DNA from: Actinomycetota bacterium
GTDB taxonomy: Bacteria; Actinomycetota; CADDZG01; JAHWKV01
Reading direction: 5' to 3'
Assembly (NCBI GenBank): GCA_019347725.1
Contig: JAHWKV010000098.1
Location: 1-5,411 of the forward strand
DNA: 5,411 nt
This document shows, piece by piece, positions 5,180 through 5,411 of the stretch (the first letter of the stretch is position 1; each line of letters starts with the position of its first letter). Below the pieces are notes generated by a model. It was not told where the DNA came from. It was given only the letters and a program-made list of their open reading frames with translations, and searched no databases. A program made the position numbers and the translations under genes.

Positions 5180-5347
5180 TTACGTGGCCAGCTTATCTAC
5201 AAGGCTGTTGGTCGCCGGCTCCGGGTTGTTTAGTTTGTGCTTTTCTCTGAAATGTTCGGCGACCTTTCGCTTGAGCTCATCCTTTGTAGCGGCCTTGAAG
5301 TGACCGTTGCAGTTTGCCCCTGCATCTACTCACCGAAATTCGGGCAT
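5180..5347 (-). CDS. DUF1059 small protein with in-frame TGA at the conserved Cys
   Basis: The minus-strand ATG at 5347-5345 follows AAGGGAG (5356-5362) by 8 bases, and the frame runs 55 codons to TAA at 5182-5180. It begins MPEFR, then TGA (5332-5330), then VDAGANCNGHFKAATKDEL and RKVAEHFREKHKL. DUF1059 proteins start with a pattern like FRCxDxGxxC and continue with an E-L-x-x-x-V-x-E-H-x-x-x-x-H segment, so the TGA stands exactly at the first conserved Cys; the second (codon 13) is kept. Start, ribosome site, spacing and C-terminus all look intact. The role of the family is unknown; the two Cys suggest metal or redox chemistry. Explanations are selenocysteine, a nonsense mutation, or a one-base error from TGC or TGT. 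Family identity is likely; the reading of the TGA is open. Confidence 0.7.
5308..5324 (-). other. stem-loop just after the in-frame TGA (SECIS-like candidate)
   Basis: Five bases after the TGA, TGCAG (5324-5320) pairs with CTGCA (5312-5308) around a 7-base loop GGGCAAA that begins with G. Bacterial SECIS hairpins sit within the coding region just after UGA and carry G in the apical loop; the E. coli fdhF element also has a UGCA-type stem. Here the loop starts only 10 bases after TGA, closer than the usual bacterial spacing of about 16 or more, and the stem is short. It may be chance. Confidence 0.3.
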
Positions 5348-5411
5348 CTATCAAGCTCCCTTCTCGACGACCGGACAATTTACTCCCCAGTCTTTCCAGG
5401 CTCGAATCTAC

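Noticed and set aside
5330..5332. Genome-wide reassignment of TGA to explain the DUF1059 interruption
   Set aside because: The DoxX, sortase and TPR genes all end naturally at TGA, and Trp is encoded by TGG throughout.

Overview
The window looks like DNA from a high-GC, actinobacterium-like organism, probably an environmental or uncultured lineage. The signs are high GC, GTG and TTG starts behind strong Shine-Dalgarno sequences, a class E-type sortase, and a long TPR protein with 36-residue repeats of the DHPE..PWA kind. TGA is used as a normal stop by at least three genes here, so the genetic code is standard. No rRNA, tRNA, CRISPR array, transposase or integrase was seen.

Left part (1-582, minus strand): one open frame runs off the window edge. 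Its first ~105 codons read as the N-terminal half of an NAD(P)H-hydrate epimerase (YjeF_N). Its last ~85 codons read as part of an unrelated secreted or membrane-anchored protein. GC also changes at the join (about 72% in 1-240 against about 64% in 241-540, counted by hand). This is either a chimeric assembly end or a genuine recombination junction.

Middle part (740-3278, plus strand): four co-oriented membrane-associated genes. They are a four-helix DoxX-like protein, a membrane protein broken by several frameshifts, a CcdA/DsbD-like transmembrane protein with two Cys pairs, and a class E-type sortase. All have good ribosome binding sites. The last three are closely packed and probably co-transcribed, while the 151-bp gap after the DoxX gene carries an 18-bp perfect palindrome and a GTGA-N6-TCAC operator-like site. 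Together they suggest a cell-envelope module that joins thiol-redox membrane proteins to sortase-mediated surface attachment. The substrates are not in the window.

Right part (3376-5411, minus strand): a 558-residue TPR protein with an unrecognised N-terminal region of ~150 residues. Upstream of it lies a 55-codon DUF1059 protein that has escaped ordinary ORF calling, because its frame is interrupted by a TGA exactly where the family has its first conserved Cys. A small stem-loop follows the TGA. The candidate explanations are selenocysteine, a decaying gene, or a base error. The cluster of frameshifts around 1272-1870 makes the error and decay explanations serious competitors.
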